Below are positions 16,275 through 23,464 of a stretch of 37,111 bases of DNA, one piece after another. The translations under genes were made by a program, and so were the position numbers. Origin of the DNA: Parvimonas sp. (GTDB taxonomy: Bacteria > Bacillota > Clostridia > Tissierellales > Peptoniphilaceae); NCBI GenBank assembly GCA_022770425.1, contig JALEHY010000019.1, forward strand, positions 1 to 37,111, read 5' to 3'. Every line of letters starts with the position of its first letter. Position 1 is the stretch's first letter. Below the pieces are notes generated by a model. That model searched no databases. It saw only the letters and a program-made list of their open reading frames with translations, and had not been told where the DNA came from.

Positions 16275-17306
16275 ATGAAAGGAAATTTTATATCAAGTAA
16301 TACTTGGAGTGCTGTAAGAGTAAATGATACAGAAATCTCTTTACCTAATTTGGAAAATAAAAAATATTCTCTTTTAGAATCAAAAAAAGAAAATTTGGAT
16401 TTTTCATACATTGAAAATTCTTTTTCGAAAGAGTTAAATGAAAGTTTGAAAAATTTTAAAAATTTAGAATTGGATTTTGTGGCAGATTCTAATATTTATT
16501 TTAATAAAACGGTTTGTTTTGAGTTAAATGATGAAAATAATCAACTTGTTGATGTAATAAGAGTAAAAGCAAATGAAAATTCAAACTTGAATTTGACTTT
16601 GGATTATTTTTCAACAAATTTAAAAAACGGCTTTAGAAATTCAGTTATAGAAATAGAGGCTGAAAAAAACAGTAATGTAAATATTGTTTTGTCTCAAAGA
16701 TTTTCTTTAGATGTATTGAGTATTCAAAGTGTATATATAAATGCAAAATGCGATGCAAATGTAAAAGTGATTCAAATTGATTTGGGTAGCAAGGAAAATT
16801 ATGTTTCATATGTTTCGGATCTTTCGGAAAAAAATTCAAACATTGACATAAAATCCATTTACTTTGGAGAAAAAAATCAAAAATTAGATTATAATTATAT
16901 TTCTAATCAAATTGCAAAAGATACAAATTATAATTTATATATAAAGGGTGCATTAGCAGATAAAGTTTGTAAAACTTGTAAAGCAAGCATAGATTTTAAA
17001 CGAGGTTCTTCAGGATCGAAAGGTGCCGAAGAAGAGTTTGTTACTTTACTTTCAGATGATGTCAGAAATGTTGCGGTACCGATTTTGCTTTGTACTGAGG
17101 ACGATGTTGAAGGTTTGCATGCTGCAAGTGCAGGTAAAATTGACGAAAATATATTATTCTATATAATGAGTCGTGGGTTTAGTGAATCAAGTGCAAAAAA
17201 ATTGATTTTAGAATCACAGTTTGCTCAGATTATTGATTTAATAGAAGATGAGGATATAAGAAGCAGAGTTTATTTAACTTTATCCGAAAAACTTTCGGAG
17301 GTATAA
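16275..17306 (+). CDS. sufD: SUF Fe-S cluster assembly protein SufD
   Basis: At 343 residues it is shorter than typical SufD (about 420), having a reduced N-terminal part, but the C-terminal SufBD core is recognisable: 'YIKGALADKVCKTCKASIDF', 'RGSSGSKGAEEEFVTLLSDD', 'EGLHAASAGKIDENILFYIM' and 'SRGFSESSAKKLI'. The His of 'LHAAS' occupies the place of the conserved SufD cluster-ligand histidine (inference from order). TAGGAGG precedes the ATG. It sits between sufB and sufS with gaps of 9 and 1 bases, so the order is the normal Gram-positive one apart from SufC-B-D. Confidence 0.9.
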   Translation: MKGNFISSNTWSAVRVNDTEISLPNLENKKYSLLESKKENLDFSYIENSFSKELNESLKNFKNLELDFVADSNIYFNKTVCFELNDENNQLVDVIRVKANENSNLNLTLDYFSTNLKNGFRNSVIEIEAEKNSNVNIVLSQRFSLDVLSIQSVYINAKCDANVKVIQIDLGSKENYVSYVSDLSEKNSNIDIKSIYFGEKNQKLDYNYISNQIAKDTNYNLYIKGALADKVCKTCKASIDFKRGSSGSKGAEEEFVTLLSDDVRNVAVPILLCTEDDVEGLHAASAGKIDENILFYIMSRGFSESSAKKLILESQFAQIIDLIEDEDIRSRVYLTLSEKLSEV

Positions 17307-17307
17307 A

Positions 17308-18540
17308 ATGTCAAAAACTATTTTTGAAATCAGAAAAGATTTTCCATATTTGGATGAAGAAAAAGTCGGGAAAAAAGTTATTTACCTTGATAATGCGGCT
17401 ACAAGTCAAAAACCCAATTGTGTAATTGACACTATAACAAATTATTATGCTTATCAAAACGGAAGTCCTCACAGAGGTTCTCATTACCTTAGTATGAGCG
17501 CAACCGAAATATATGAAAATACGAGAAAAAAAATAAAGACTTTTCTTAATGCTAAAAGGCAAAATGAAATAATTTTTACAAAAAACGCATCTGAGGCTTT
17601 AAATTTAGTTGCTTATTCTTATGCTTTAAACAATTTACATGAGGATGAAGAAATAGTTTTAAGTATAATGGAGCATCACAGTAATTTGTGTAGTTGGCAG
17701 TTTGTATGTGAAAATACGGGAGCAAAACTTAAGTATTTATATTTAGACGATAATTTTCAAATAAAAGCAGAAGATATCAGAACAAAAATTACAGATAAAA
17801 CAAAATTGGTTTGTATAACTGCGGCATCAAATGTTGTTGCTACGATGCCGAATTTAAAAGAGATTATAAATATTGCACATGAAAAAGGAGCAAAAGTTTT
17901 AGTTGATGCATCACAAATAATAGCGCATAAAAAAATGGATGTTTCTGATTTAGATGTTGATTTTTTAGTTTTTTCAGGACATAAAATGTTAAGTGCAATG
18001 GGAGTGGGAGTGCTTTACGGAAAATACGATTTACTTAAAAGTATGAATCCTTTTCTTTACGGGGGAGATATGATAGAGTATGTATATGAGGATTATTCAA
18101 CATATCTTACGCCTTCCGGAAGATTTGAAGCAGGGACCCAAAATGTCGGAGCAGTTGCGAGTTTGTCTTCTGCAATTGATTATTTAGAAGAGATAGGCTT
18201 TGAAAATATTTTTAAATATGAAACGGAACTTATGGATTTTGCATACGAAGAGATGAAAAAAATAAGTTTTATAAAGTTATATACAACTGAAAGCGAACAA
18301 AGATGTCCCGTTATTGCGTTTAATGTCGAAGGAGCTCATCCTCATGATGTTTCATCCATCCTTGACAGTTTCGGAATAGCAATAAGAAGCGGACACCATT
18401 GTGCGGAACCGTTACACAGATATTTAAAAGAAAATGCTACTTGTAGGGTTAGTTTTTCATTCTACAACACAAAGGAAGAGGTTAATTACTTTATTGAAAA
18501 ATTAAGTGAAGTAAGGAGAATATTAAATCTTGGACATTAG
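17308..18540 (+). CDS. sufS: Cysteine desulfurase SufS
   Basis: A PLP enzyme that takes sulfur from cysteine for Fe-S assembly, giving alanine. The 410-residue group II desulfurase has the PLP lysine at 226 in FSGHKML and the persulfide cysteine at 365 in SGHHCAEP. The pyridine-nitrogen Asp200 with Gln203 ('VDASQ', usually 'VDGAQ') and the N-terminal 'YLDNAATSQKP' are also present. The start ATG is one base after the sufD stop with GGAGG upstream. It overlaps sufU by 11 bases, and the two proteins are known partners in Gram-positive bacteria. Confidence 0.97.
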   Translation: MSKTIFEIRKDFPYLDEEKVGKKVIYLDNAATSQKPNCVIDTITNYYAYQNGSPHRGSHYLSMSATEIYENTRKKIKTFLNAKRQNEIIFTKNASEALNLVAYSYALNNLHEDEEIVLSIMEHHSNLCSWQFVCENTGAKLKYLYLDDNFQIKAEDIRTKITDKTKLVCITAASNVVATMPNLKEIINIAHEKGAKVLVDASQIIAHKKMDVSDLDVDFLVFSGHKMLSAMGVGVLYGKYDLLKSMNPFLYGGDMIEYVYEDYSTYLTPSGRFEAGTQNVGAVASLSSAIDYLEEIGFENIFKYETELMDFAYEEMKKISFIKLYTTESEQRCPVIAFNVEGAHPHDVSSILDSFGIAIRSGHHCAEPLHRYLKENATCRVSFSFYNTKEEVNYFIEKLSEVRRILNLGH

Positions 18541-18955
18541 AGAAATTTATACAGAGATAATAACAGAAGAAAGTAGAAATACTAAAAACAAAAGATATTT
18601 GGATAATCCTACACATGAAGAAAAAGGACATAATCCGAGTTGCGGAGATGAGATAACATTACAACTTGATGTAGAAAACGGAATAATAAAAGACGCTTCC
18701 TATGTCGGAATAGGTTGTGCTATATCTCAAGCCTCCACTTCTCTTATGATTGATTTGGTAAGAGGTAAAACTTTAGAGGAAGCAAAAGAACTTTGTGAAA
18801 CTTTTTTGGCGATGATAACAGAAGGGCTTGAAGGCGACGAATTGAAAAAACTGAAAGACGCAATAGCTCTTCAAAATATTTCAACTATGCCTGCAAGGGT
18901 AAAATGTGCTGTTTTGGCTTGGCATACGCTAAAAAATATAATAGATGAACAATAG
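18530..18955 (+). CDS. sufU: Zn-dependent sulfur transfer protein SufU
   Basis: It accepts the persulfide from SufS in the Gram-positive SUF pathway. The 141-residue protein has the Zn/sulfur ligands Cys38, Asp40 (in NPSCGDE), Cys63 (GIGCAISQAS) and Cys126 (RVKCAVLAW), plus the SufU-specific insertion region between the second and third cysteines. It starts with TTG at 18530, overlapping the end of sufS, with AAGGAG 11 bases ahead. Its stop codon lies inside the left arm of an 11-bp hairpin. Confidence 0.95.
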   Translation: MDIREIYTEIITEESRNTKNKRYLDNPTHEEKGHNPSCGDEITLQLDVENGIIKDASYVGIGCAISQASTSLMIDLVRGKTLEEAKELCETFLAMITEGLEGDELKKLKDAIALQNISTMPARVKCAVLAWHTLKNIIDEQ

Positions 18956-18976
18956 GAGAGGGAATCCTCTCCTATT
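18951..18976 (+). terminator. Hairpin spanning the sufU stop codon
   Basis: A perfect 11-bp stem (18951-18961 with 18966-18976) has a GAAT tetraloop. It is followed by TATA rather than a T run, so it may be an RNA-stabilising or partial-termination structure at the suf/DUF1294 junction rather than a strong terminator. Confidence 0.5.
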
Positions 18977-18995
18977 TATACATAAGGAGAACAAT

Positions 18996-19271
18996 ATGAA
19001 ATACATTTACATAATTTTAGCAATAGTAAATATTTATACATTTATACTTTTCGGAGTAGATAAAAATAAAGCAAGGAGAAACGAAGAAAGAATCTCTGAA
19101 AGAAAATTGTTATTAAGCAGTTTTTTGTTTGGAGCATTTGGAGCAATTCTTGCTATGAATATTTTTAGACATAAGACAATGAAAATAAAATTTGCAATCG
19201 GAATCCCGATGTTTCTTGTTCTTCAACTGTTAGCACTTTACAAAATTCAAAGTCTTTTTAAATTACTTTAG
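18996..19271 (+). CDS. DUF1294 small membrane protein
   Basis: A 91-residue protein of the DUF1294 (YsdA-like) family, function unknown. The ATG at 18996 has TAAGGAGAA just upstream and is preferred over the upstream frame, which overlaps sufU. Features are an N-terminal membrane segment ('IYIILAIVNIYTFILFGVD'), the family's basic motif 'DKNKARRNEERISERKLL', a Gly/Ala segment 'FGAFGAILAMNIFRHKTMK' and a last hydrophobic stretch. It may be read through from the suf operon or separately; a clear terminator follows. Confidence 0.88.
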   Translation: MKYIYIILAIVNIYTFILFGVDKNKARRNEERISERKLLLSSFLFGAFGAILAMNIFRHKTMKIKFAIGIPMFLVLQLLALYKIQSLFKLL

Positions 19272-19295
19272 ATTAAAACTAAATATTATAAACAC

Positions 19296-19333
19296 AAAAA
19301 TCCAAAGTTATACTTAAAAACTTTGGATTTTTT
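19296..19333 (+). terminator. Terminator after the DUF1294 gene
   Basis: A 13-bp stem (AAAAATCCAAAGT and its complement) with a 10-12 base loop ends in a run of Ts. Confidence 0.9.
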
Positions 19334-19656
19334 ATATTGATTTACATTTCTGTTTCAAGTAAGATTACATATTTATTGATTTTAATTCTATAAACTCTAA
19401 GTGCTTTTTATTCAAAATGTATTAACAAATATCTGACAGAAGTTTTAGAAAATTTTTTTATGTAATATACGGTTACAACATTTCTGTGTGATAAAATTTA
19501 TATATTATTCGTAAATTGAGGATACATAAAATTTAAAACTTGAAAATTGGCAGAGGTAAGTTACACAAAAATTTTATTTTGAAACTTTGAAGGAGGATTT
19601 GTCGACTTTAATCTTAACTTCTTAATTATATCATATTTTGAAAAAAATTATCAGTC
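19334..19656. other. Non-coding stretch before the small-peptide cassette
   Basis: No gene is supported. A consensus ribosome site at 19590-19596 is followed by a TTG frame of only eight codons, which may be a gene relic or chance. No repeat or RNA fold was recognised. Confidence 0.4.
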
Positions 19657-19706
19657 TTGTAATTTGTTTTTTTTAGAGTATAATATATTTACAGTACAAT
19701 GTACTG
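19657..19706 (+). promoter_or_regulatory. Promoter with a palindromic operator-like site at the transcription start
   Basis: TTGTAA (19657-19662) and TATAAT (19679-19684) are spaced by 16 bases. The perfect palindrome CAGTACA-A-TGTACTG (19692-19706) covers the expected start point, the place where a repressor would block transcription. The core resembles the TACA/TGTA half-sites of BlaI/CopY-type repressors, but the one-base spacer differs. Confidence 0.6.
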
Positions 19707-19727
19707 AATTTTTTAGGAGGTGTTATT

Positions 19728-20051
19728 ATGAAACACAAAAGAAAATTAAGCTTATTATTAGTGTTGACACTTGGAATTTCTCCGTTTTTTGGTAATCCCA
19801 ATAAGCAGGATAAGATTTATGCTCAGGAAGATTGGATTGGTGATGTTCCTTATTATTTACAAGTGGAAATAGAAAAGTTATATGATAAATTAACTCCACA
19901 GCAAGTAGAATATTTGAGAAAAGTTGGATTTTCAAACATAAAAATGACGATTAGAGCGCTTAATCTAATAGCTACTGCCTATCATAGCAATGGTTATGTT
20001 ACCGGAGCAATAGATATTTTAATAGACAAGTTATTTTCCTATGTGGAGTAA
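19728..20051 (+). CDS. Small secreted protein of unknown function
   Basis: A 107-residue product with a typical signal peptide (basic start, 'LSLLLVLTLGISPFF') and a likely cut after IYA near residue 33. The mature part is about 74 residues, predicted helical, starting QEDWIGDVPYY and carrying an amphipathic/hydrophobic end ('IRALNLIATAYHSNGY'). I recognise no family. TAGGAGG precedes the ATG. The next gene, a small membrane protein, overlaps its end; together with the strong, operator-bearing promoter this resembles a secreted peptide plus immunity protein. The bacteriocin idea rests on arrangement only. Confidence 0.75.
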   Translation: MKHKRKLSLLLVLTLGISPFFGNPNKQDKIYAQEDWIGDVPYYLQVEIEKLYDKLTPQQVEYLRKVGFSNIKMTIRALNLIATAYHSNGYVTGAIDILIDKLFSYVE

Positions 20052-20226
20052 ATTGACGGAAATGATTAAAGAAATTAGCATAAAATTTATTAAAAATTTA
20101 AAAACGTTTTTAACAGCTTTTATATTACTTTGTTTCTTTCATAGTAATAAATTATATTTTTTTGTTTTTTTAATGATGGCAAATCTATTTACCAGTATAA
20201 TACAAACACTGAAAAAAGAAAGGTGA
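20041..20226 (+). CDS. Small membrane protein overlapping the secreted-peptide gene
   Basis: Up to 61 residues: a short amphipathic basic start, one or two hydrophobic segments ('FLTAFILLCFF', 'LYFFVFLMMANLF') and a basic tail (KKER). The exact start is uncertain: ATG 20041 overlaps the upstream gene by 11 bases, while in-frame TTG 20053 and ATG 20062 lie after a GTGGAG site. Translation is probably coupled. It has no recognised family; size, topology and position fit an immunity or anchoring protein for the secreted peptide. A strong terminator overlaps its end. Confidence 0.6.
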   Translation: MWSKLTEMIKEISIKFIKNLKTFLTAFILLCFFHSNKLYFFVFLMMANLFTSIIQTLKKER

Positions 20227-20249
20227 TAGTTATATCGCCTTTCTTTTTG
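20215..20249 (+). terminator. Terminator of the small-peptide cassette
   Basis: A 13-bp stem (20215-20227 with 20234-20246, one G-U pair) with a 6-base loop ends in Ts. It begins inside the last codons of the small membrane protein. Confidence 0.88.
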
Positions 20250-20253
20250 ATTA

Positions 20254-20392
20254 TTATTTTTTAAGATTTTTAAACAGAGAATACAATTTCATTTCTGTAA
20301 ATTTTAAAATACTTTTATTTATTTCGGATATTCTATAATTTTTTGAAATGTCCGAAATTTTTCTAAACTCATCTGTTTTAACGGTTCAAATA
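20254..20392 (-). pseudogene. Possible relic of a small gene
   Basis: On the minus strand about 45 codons without a usable start read 'DEFRKISDISKNYRISEINK' onward to 'KLYSLFKNLKK' and a double stop. A full AAAGGAGG site lies just upstream near 20395-20402, but its TTG frame stops after three codons, as if one base had been lost. The function is unknown; it may have belonged with the neighbouring peptide cassette. The remaining stretch to 20544 shows nothing. Confidence 0.3.
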
Positions 20393-20544
20393 CCTCCTTT
20401 TATGAGTTGTTTTAGATGTTTATAAAATGACTTTGAACGTTTTGATTTCAGTAAATTTTTTTAATTCAAATTTTTAAAAGACGATTTATGTTTTCGATCG
20501 GTGTATATGTTATTTTGACAGGTGGTGGATTTAAACACTTTAGC

Positions 20545-20573
20545 TTGAAAATTTATTAAAATAAGAGTATAAT
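20545..20573 (+). promoter_or_regulatory. Main promoter of the capsule operon
   Basis: TTGAAA (20545-20550) and TATAAT (20568-20573) have a 17-base spacer. No terminator is seen in the following 16 kb, so it should drive all fifteen genes. Confidence 0.85.
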
Positions 20574-20613
20574 AATTAAGTATATATTTATTTAATAGTG
20601 AAGGAGATAATAT

Positions 20614-22074
20614 ATGATTAATGTAAAAAGAAAATCGAAATTTTCAATTTTTAATTTAATAAATTGGATTTTGTTCATTGGAGTAGTTTTACTTGGTGCT
20701 TTAGACTTTTTTGTGATTTTTAAATACAAAATACTTAATTTTAAATATATAAACTATATGGCTTTCGGTATTTGGCTATTTATGTGTTTAATACTGTTTA
20801 TTATGAATTACAAAAAAAGATTTAAAATTTTTGTGTTTATATTTTCAATCTTTATGATTTGTTCTATGGTTTTTGCATTTAACAAAATTAACAGTGCCGT
20901 AAATTTCTTTTCAAAATTGAATGTAAGTGCTAAGGTAAGTGAAAATTCCATAAGTGTTATGGTTCTAAAGGACAGTCCTATTTCTGACATAAAGGGATTA
21001 GGAAATGCTCCTGTTTTAGCCGCTTCTGAGATTGACAAAGATAATATCGAAAAGTTGGTTAAAGATGTTAAAGAAAAAAATGGTGTTGATTTAAATTTAG
21101 AACAGAGTATTTCGTACCTTAAGGCTTATGAGGATTTGATTTCAGGAAAATCAAAAGCAATGATTTTAAATTCAGCTTATGTAGGACTTATAGAATCTGT
21201 TCATCAAAACTTTTTACAGGGGTTAAAAAGTATATATGAACTTAAGATAACAAGAGAAGTTAAAGAAATACAAAAGGAATATAATACAGATAATGTTAAA
21301 AGTTTCAATATATATGTTAGCGGAATAGATACTTACGGTTCCATAACGAATGTGTCAAGAAGTGATGTTAATGTTATAGTAAGTGTTAACATGGACACAC
21401 ATAAAATTGTATTGACAAGTGTTCCGAGAGATTCTTATGTCAGAATTCAAGGTGGAGGTAATAATCAATATGATAAATTAACACATTCGGGGATTTATGG
21501 AATAGATGCTTCTGTTTCTACACTTGAAAAACTTTATGACACAAATATAGACTATTATGTAAGAGTTAATTTTTCTTCTTTTATGAAACTTATAGATCTT
21601 TTAGGAGGTATAGAAGTAGAAAATACTCAAGCATTTAAGTCTACACATGGAGGTTTTTATTTCCCTCAAGGGAAAGTTATGTTGACTTCCGAAAAAGCTT
21701 TGGGATTTGTCCGTGAGAGATACTCTTTGTCGGATGGAGACAGAGACAGAGGAAGAAATCATGAAAAGGTAATAGCTGCGATAATAAATAAGATGTCAGG
21801 GAAAGAATTTTTATTAAATTATCAAAATATATTAAATGAGCTTTCAAATTCAATACAAACAAATATGCCTTTGGAAACTGTAATGGAACTTGTTAATAAA
21901 CAATTAGGCTCAGGAAGTAAATTTTCAATAAGTTCACAGGATCTAAAAGGTGTAGGTAAAAGAGGGTTGCCATCTTATGCAATGCCCGGTTATGATTTGT
22001 ATATGATGGAAGTTAATCAACAAAGTTTAGAAGAGACAAAAAACAATATAAAGAAAGTTTTAGAGGAAAAATAA
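20614..22074 (+). CDS. LytR-CpsA-Psr (LCP) family glycopolymer transferase
   Basis: LCP enzymes move the finished polymer from undecaprenyl diphosphate onto peptidoglycan outside the cell. The 486-residue protein resembles CpsA: three N-terminal membrane segments (about 14-36, 48-65, 70-90), an accessory extracellular region (95-220), then the catalytic LCP domain. The domain shows 'NIYVSGIDTYGSI', 'SRSDVNVIVSVN' with the Asp, 'TSVPRDSYVRI' with its arginine, 'DKLTHSGIYG' and the Arg-rich 'FVRERYSLSDGDRDRGRNH'. GAAGGAGA precedes the ATG. As first gene of the operon it matches the cpsA position of streptococcal capsule loci, and says the product is wall-linked. Confidence 0.93.
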   Translation: MINVKRKSKFSIFNLINWILFIGVVLLGALDFFVIFKYKILNFKYINYMAFGIWLFMCLILFIMNYKKRFKIFVFIFSIFMICSMVFAFNKINSAVNFFSKLNVSAKVSENSISVMVLKDSPISDIKGLGNAPVLAASEIDKDNIEKLVKDVKEKNGVDLNLEQSISYLKAYEDLISGKSKAMILNSAYVGLIESVHQNFLQGLKSIYELKITREVKEIQKEYNTDNVKSFNIYVSGIDTYGSITNVSRSDVNVIVSVNMDTHKIVLTSVPRDSYVRIQGGGNNQYDKLTHSGIYGIDASVSTLEKLYDTNIDYYVRVNFSSFMKLIDLLGGIEVENTQAFKSTHGGFYFPQGKVMLTSEKALGFVRERYSLSDGDRDRGRNHEKVIAAIINKMSGKEFLLNYQNILNELSNSIQTNMPLETVMELVNKQLGSGSKFSISSQDLKGVGKRGLPSYAMPGYDLYMMEVNQQSLEETKNNIKKVLEEK

Positions 22075-22095
22075 ATTATTTGATAGGAGATTTTA

Positions 22096-22758
22096 ATGGA
22101 TAAAAAAGTTGATGAAAATTATTTGACAATAGATTTAATGATTGTTTTTAAAAAAATATGGAACAGAAAATTGAAAATTATAGGCTTTTCATTTGGAATT
22201 ATGCTCATAGTTTTGGTATATAATCTTTTTTTGGTAAGTCCTAAATATTCATCTACTACAAAGATTGTTGTACCCTATCAAATAGAAAAAAAATCATTTA
22301 GTCAGATAAATGTTGAAGAAATAAATTCTTCTGATGTTTTGAAGAAAGTTATAGAAGATAAACAACTTGAAATGTCGGTATCCGAATTGTCAAGTACATT
22401 ATCTGTAAATTTAGCAAATGATACAAAAGCTATTTCAATAACGGTTAGAGGGAAAAATCCTAAATCAATAGCAGAAATTTCTAATGCAATAAGAGAGGTT
22501 TCCGTTGAAAAATTAAAAAAATCATTAAATGTGAAACAAATTTCCGTTTTGGAGGAAGCAAAAGAACCTACAAAGCCTTATTCTCCTAAAACTGTAAAAA
22601 ATGTCTTTATATTTGGAATAGGATATGTAATGTTATATTTTATATATATTTTTGCAGTAGAACTATTAAATTATAAAGTTAAAAATCCAAAAGATGTTGA
22701 ACATATGTTTGGATGTAATTTGATAGGGATTGTACCTAAAAACAATAATAAGGGGTAG
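22096..22758 (+). CDS. Wzz-type chain-length regulator (CpsC/CapA-like)
   Basis: The 220-residue protein has the two-membrane-segment plan of polysaccharide co-polymerases: segment one at about 29-46, followed by the typical 'SPKYSSTTKIVVP', an outer domain, then the Pro-rich 'EPTKPYSPKT' (157-166) and segment two at about 170-191. It regulates chain length with Wzy and normally activates the CpsD kinase through its C-terminal cytoplasmic tail. The tail here is short (about 29 residues). It is 21 bases after the LCP gene and 3 bases before cpsD. Confidence 0.88.
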   Translation: MDKKVDENYLTIDLMIVFKKIWNRKLKIIGFSFGIMLIVLVYNLFLVSPKYSSTTKIVVPYQIEKKSFSQINVEEINSSDVLKKVIEDKQLEMSVSELSSTLSVNLANDTKAISITVRGKNPKSIAEISNAIREVSVEKLKKSLNVKQISVLEEAKEPTKPYSPKTVKNVFIFGIGYVMLYFIYIFAVELLNYKVKNPKDVEHMFGCNLIGIVPKNNNKG

Positions 22759-22761
22759 TTT

Positions 22762-23448
22762 ATGGCTAAGAGATGGGAAACATTTAAAAATAAAGAAATT
22801 ATAGACTTTGCAAATAAAGAATATTATATTGATATTATTACTAATTTAGAAGTATTTAAAAAAAATGTAAAGAGTATTCTTTTTACAGCAAACATTAAAA
22901 ATGAAAATGAAACAAGAGTATCTGTAAATACAGCATTTTATTTAGCCAGAGCAGGTTTTAAAGTTTTACTTGTGGATATGGATTTTAGAAAAAGACGTTT
23001 GAGTAATTTGTTAATCGGAAATGCTGAATTAAACGGAGTTACAGACTATTTTTCAGAAAATTTACCGATAAATGATGTATTATATGAAACGGAGATATTT
23101 AATATTCATTTTATACCTTCAGGAAGAACAAAAAGTACAGCCGTTGATTTGCTTAACAGAAATTATTTAAAAATGCTTATTAACGGACTTGAAGATATTT
23201 ATGATTATATCATTATAAATTGTGCACCTATGAGTTTTTGCAGTGATGCTATGTTACTTTCAAGTATTTGTAACGGAACTGTTTTGGTAACAAAATCTAA
23301 TTTTGTAAGAAGAGATATTGTTTTAGATAATTTGAATATACTAAGAAAATCAAGTAATGAATTTTTAGGGATTATCTTAAATTCTGTTGATATGAAAGAA
23401 GCTACTTACGGTAGTTTCGGTAAATATAAAAATTTTGGTAAATATTAA
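22762..23448 (+). CDS. CpsD/CapB-like tyrosine autokinase homologue with a degenerate nucleotide site
   Basis: Length (228 residues) and order match bacterial tyrosine kinases that control capsule export with CpsC. Walker A' is kept ('VLLVDMDFRKRR', Asp72 and Asp74). The P-loop is not: where active enzymes have E-G-K-S-T this protein has E-N-E-T-R (48-52), so the ATP lysine is Glu50. The Walker B acid is Asn153 in 'YDYIIINCAP'. The C-terminal tyrosine cluster survives as three evenly spaced tyrosines (216, 222, 228) in YGSFGKYKNFGKY. The frame is intact, so this looks like a pseudokinase or regulator rather than a broken gene. No CpsB-type phosphatase is encoded here. Confidence 0.88.
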   Translation: MAKRWETFKNKEIIDFANKEYYIDIITNLEVFKKNVKSILFTANIKNENETRVSVNTAFYLARAGFKVLLVDMDFRKRRLSNLLIGNAELNGVTDYFSENLPINDVLYETEIFNIHFIPSGRTKSTAVDLLNRNYLKMLINGLEDIYDYIIINCAPMSFCSDAMLLSSICNGTVLVTKSNFVRRDIVLDNLNILRKSSNEFLGIILNSVDMKEATYGSFGKYKNFGKY

Positions 23449-23464
23449 CTTAAAGGAGAACATT

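Noticed and set aside
19590..19625. Consensus ribosome site followed by a TTG frame
   Set aside because: The frame is only eight codons long and nothing recognisable follows, so it is not listed as a gene.
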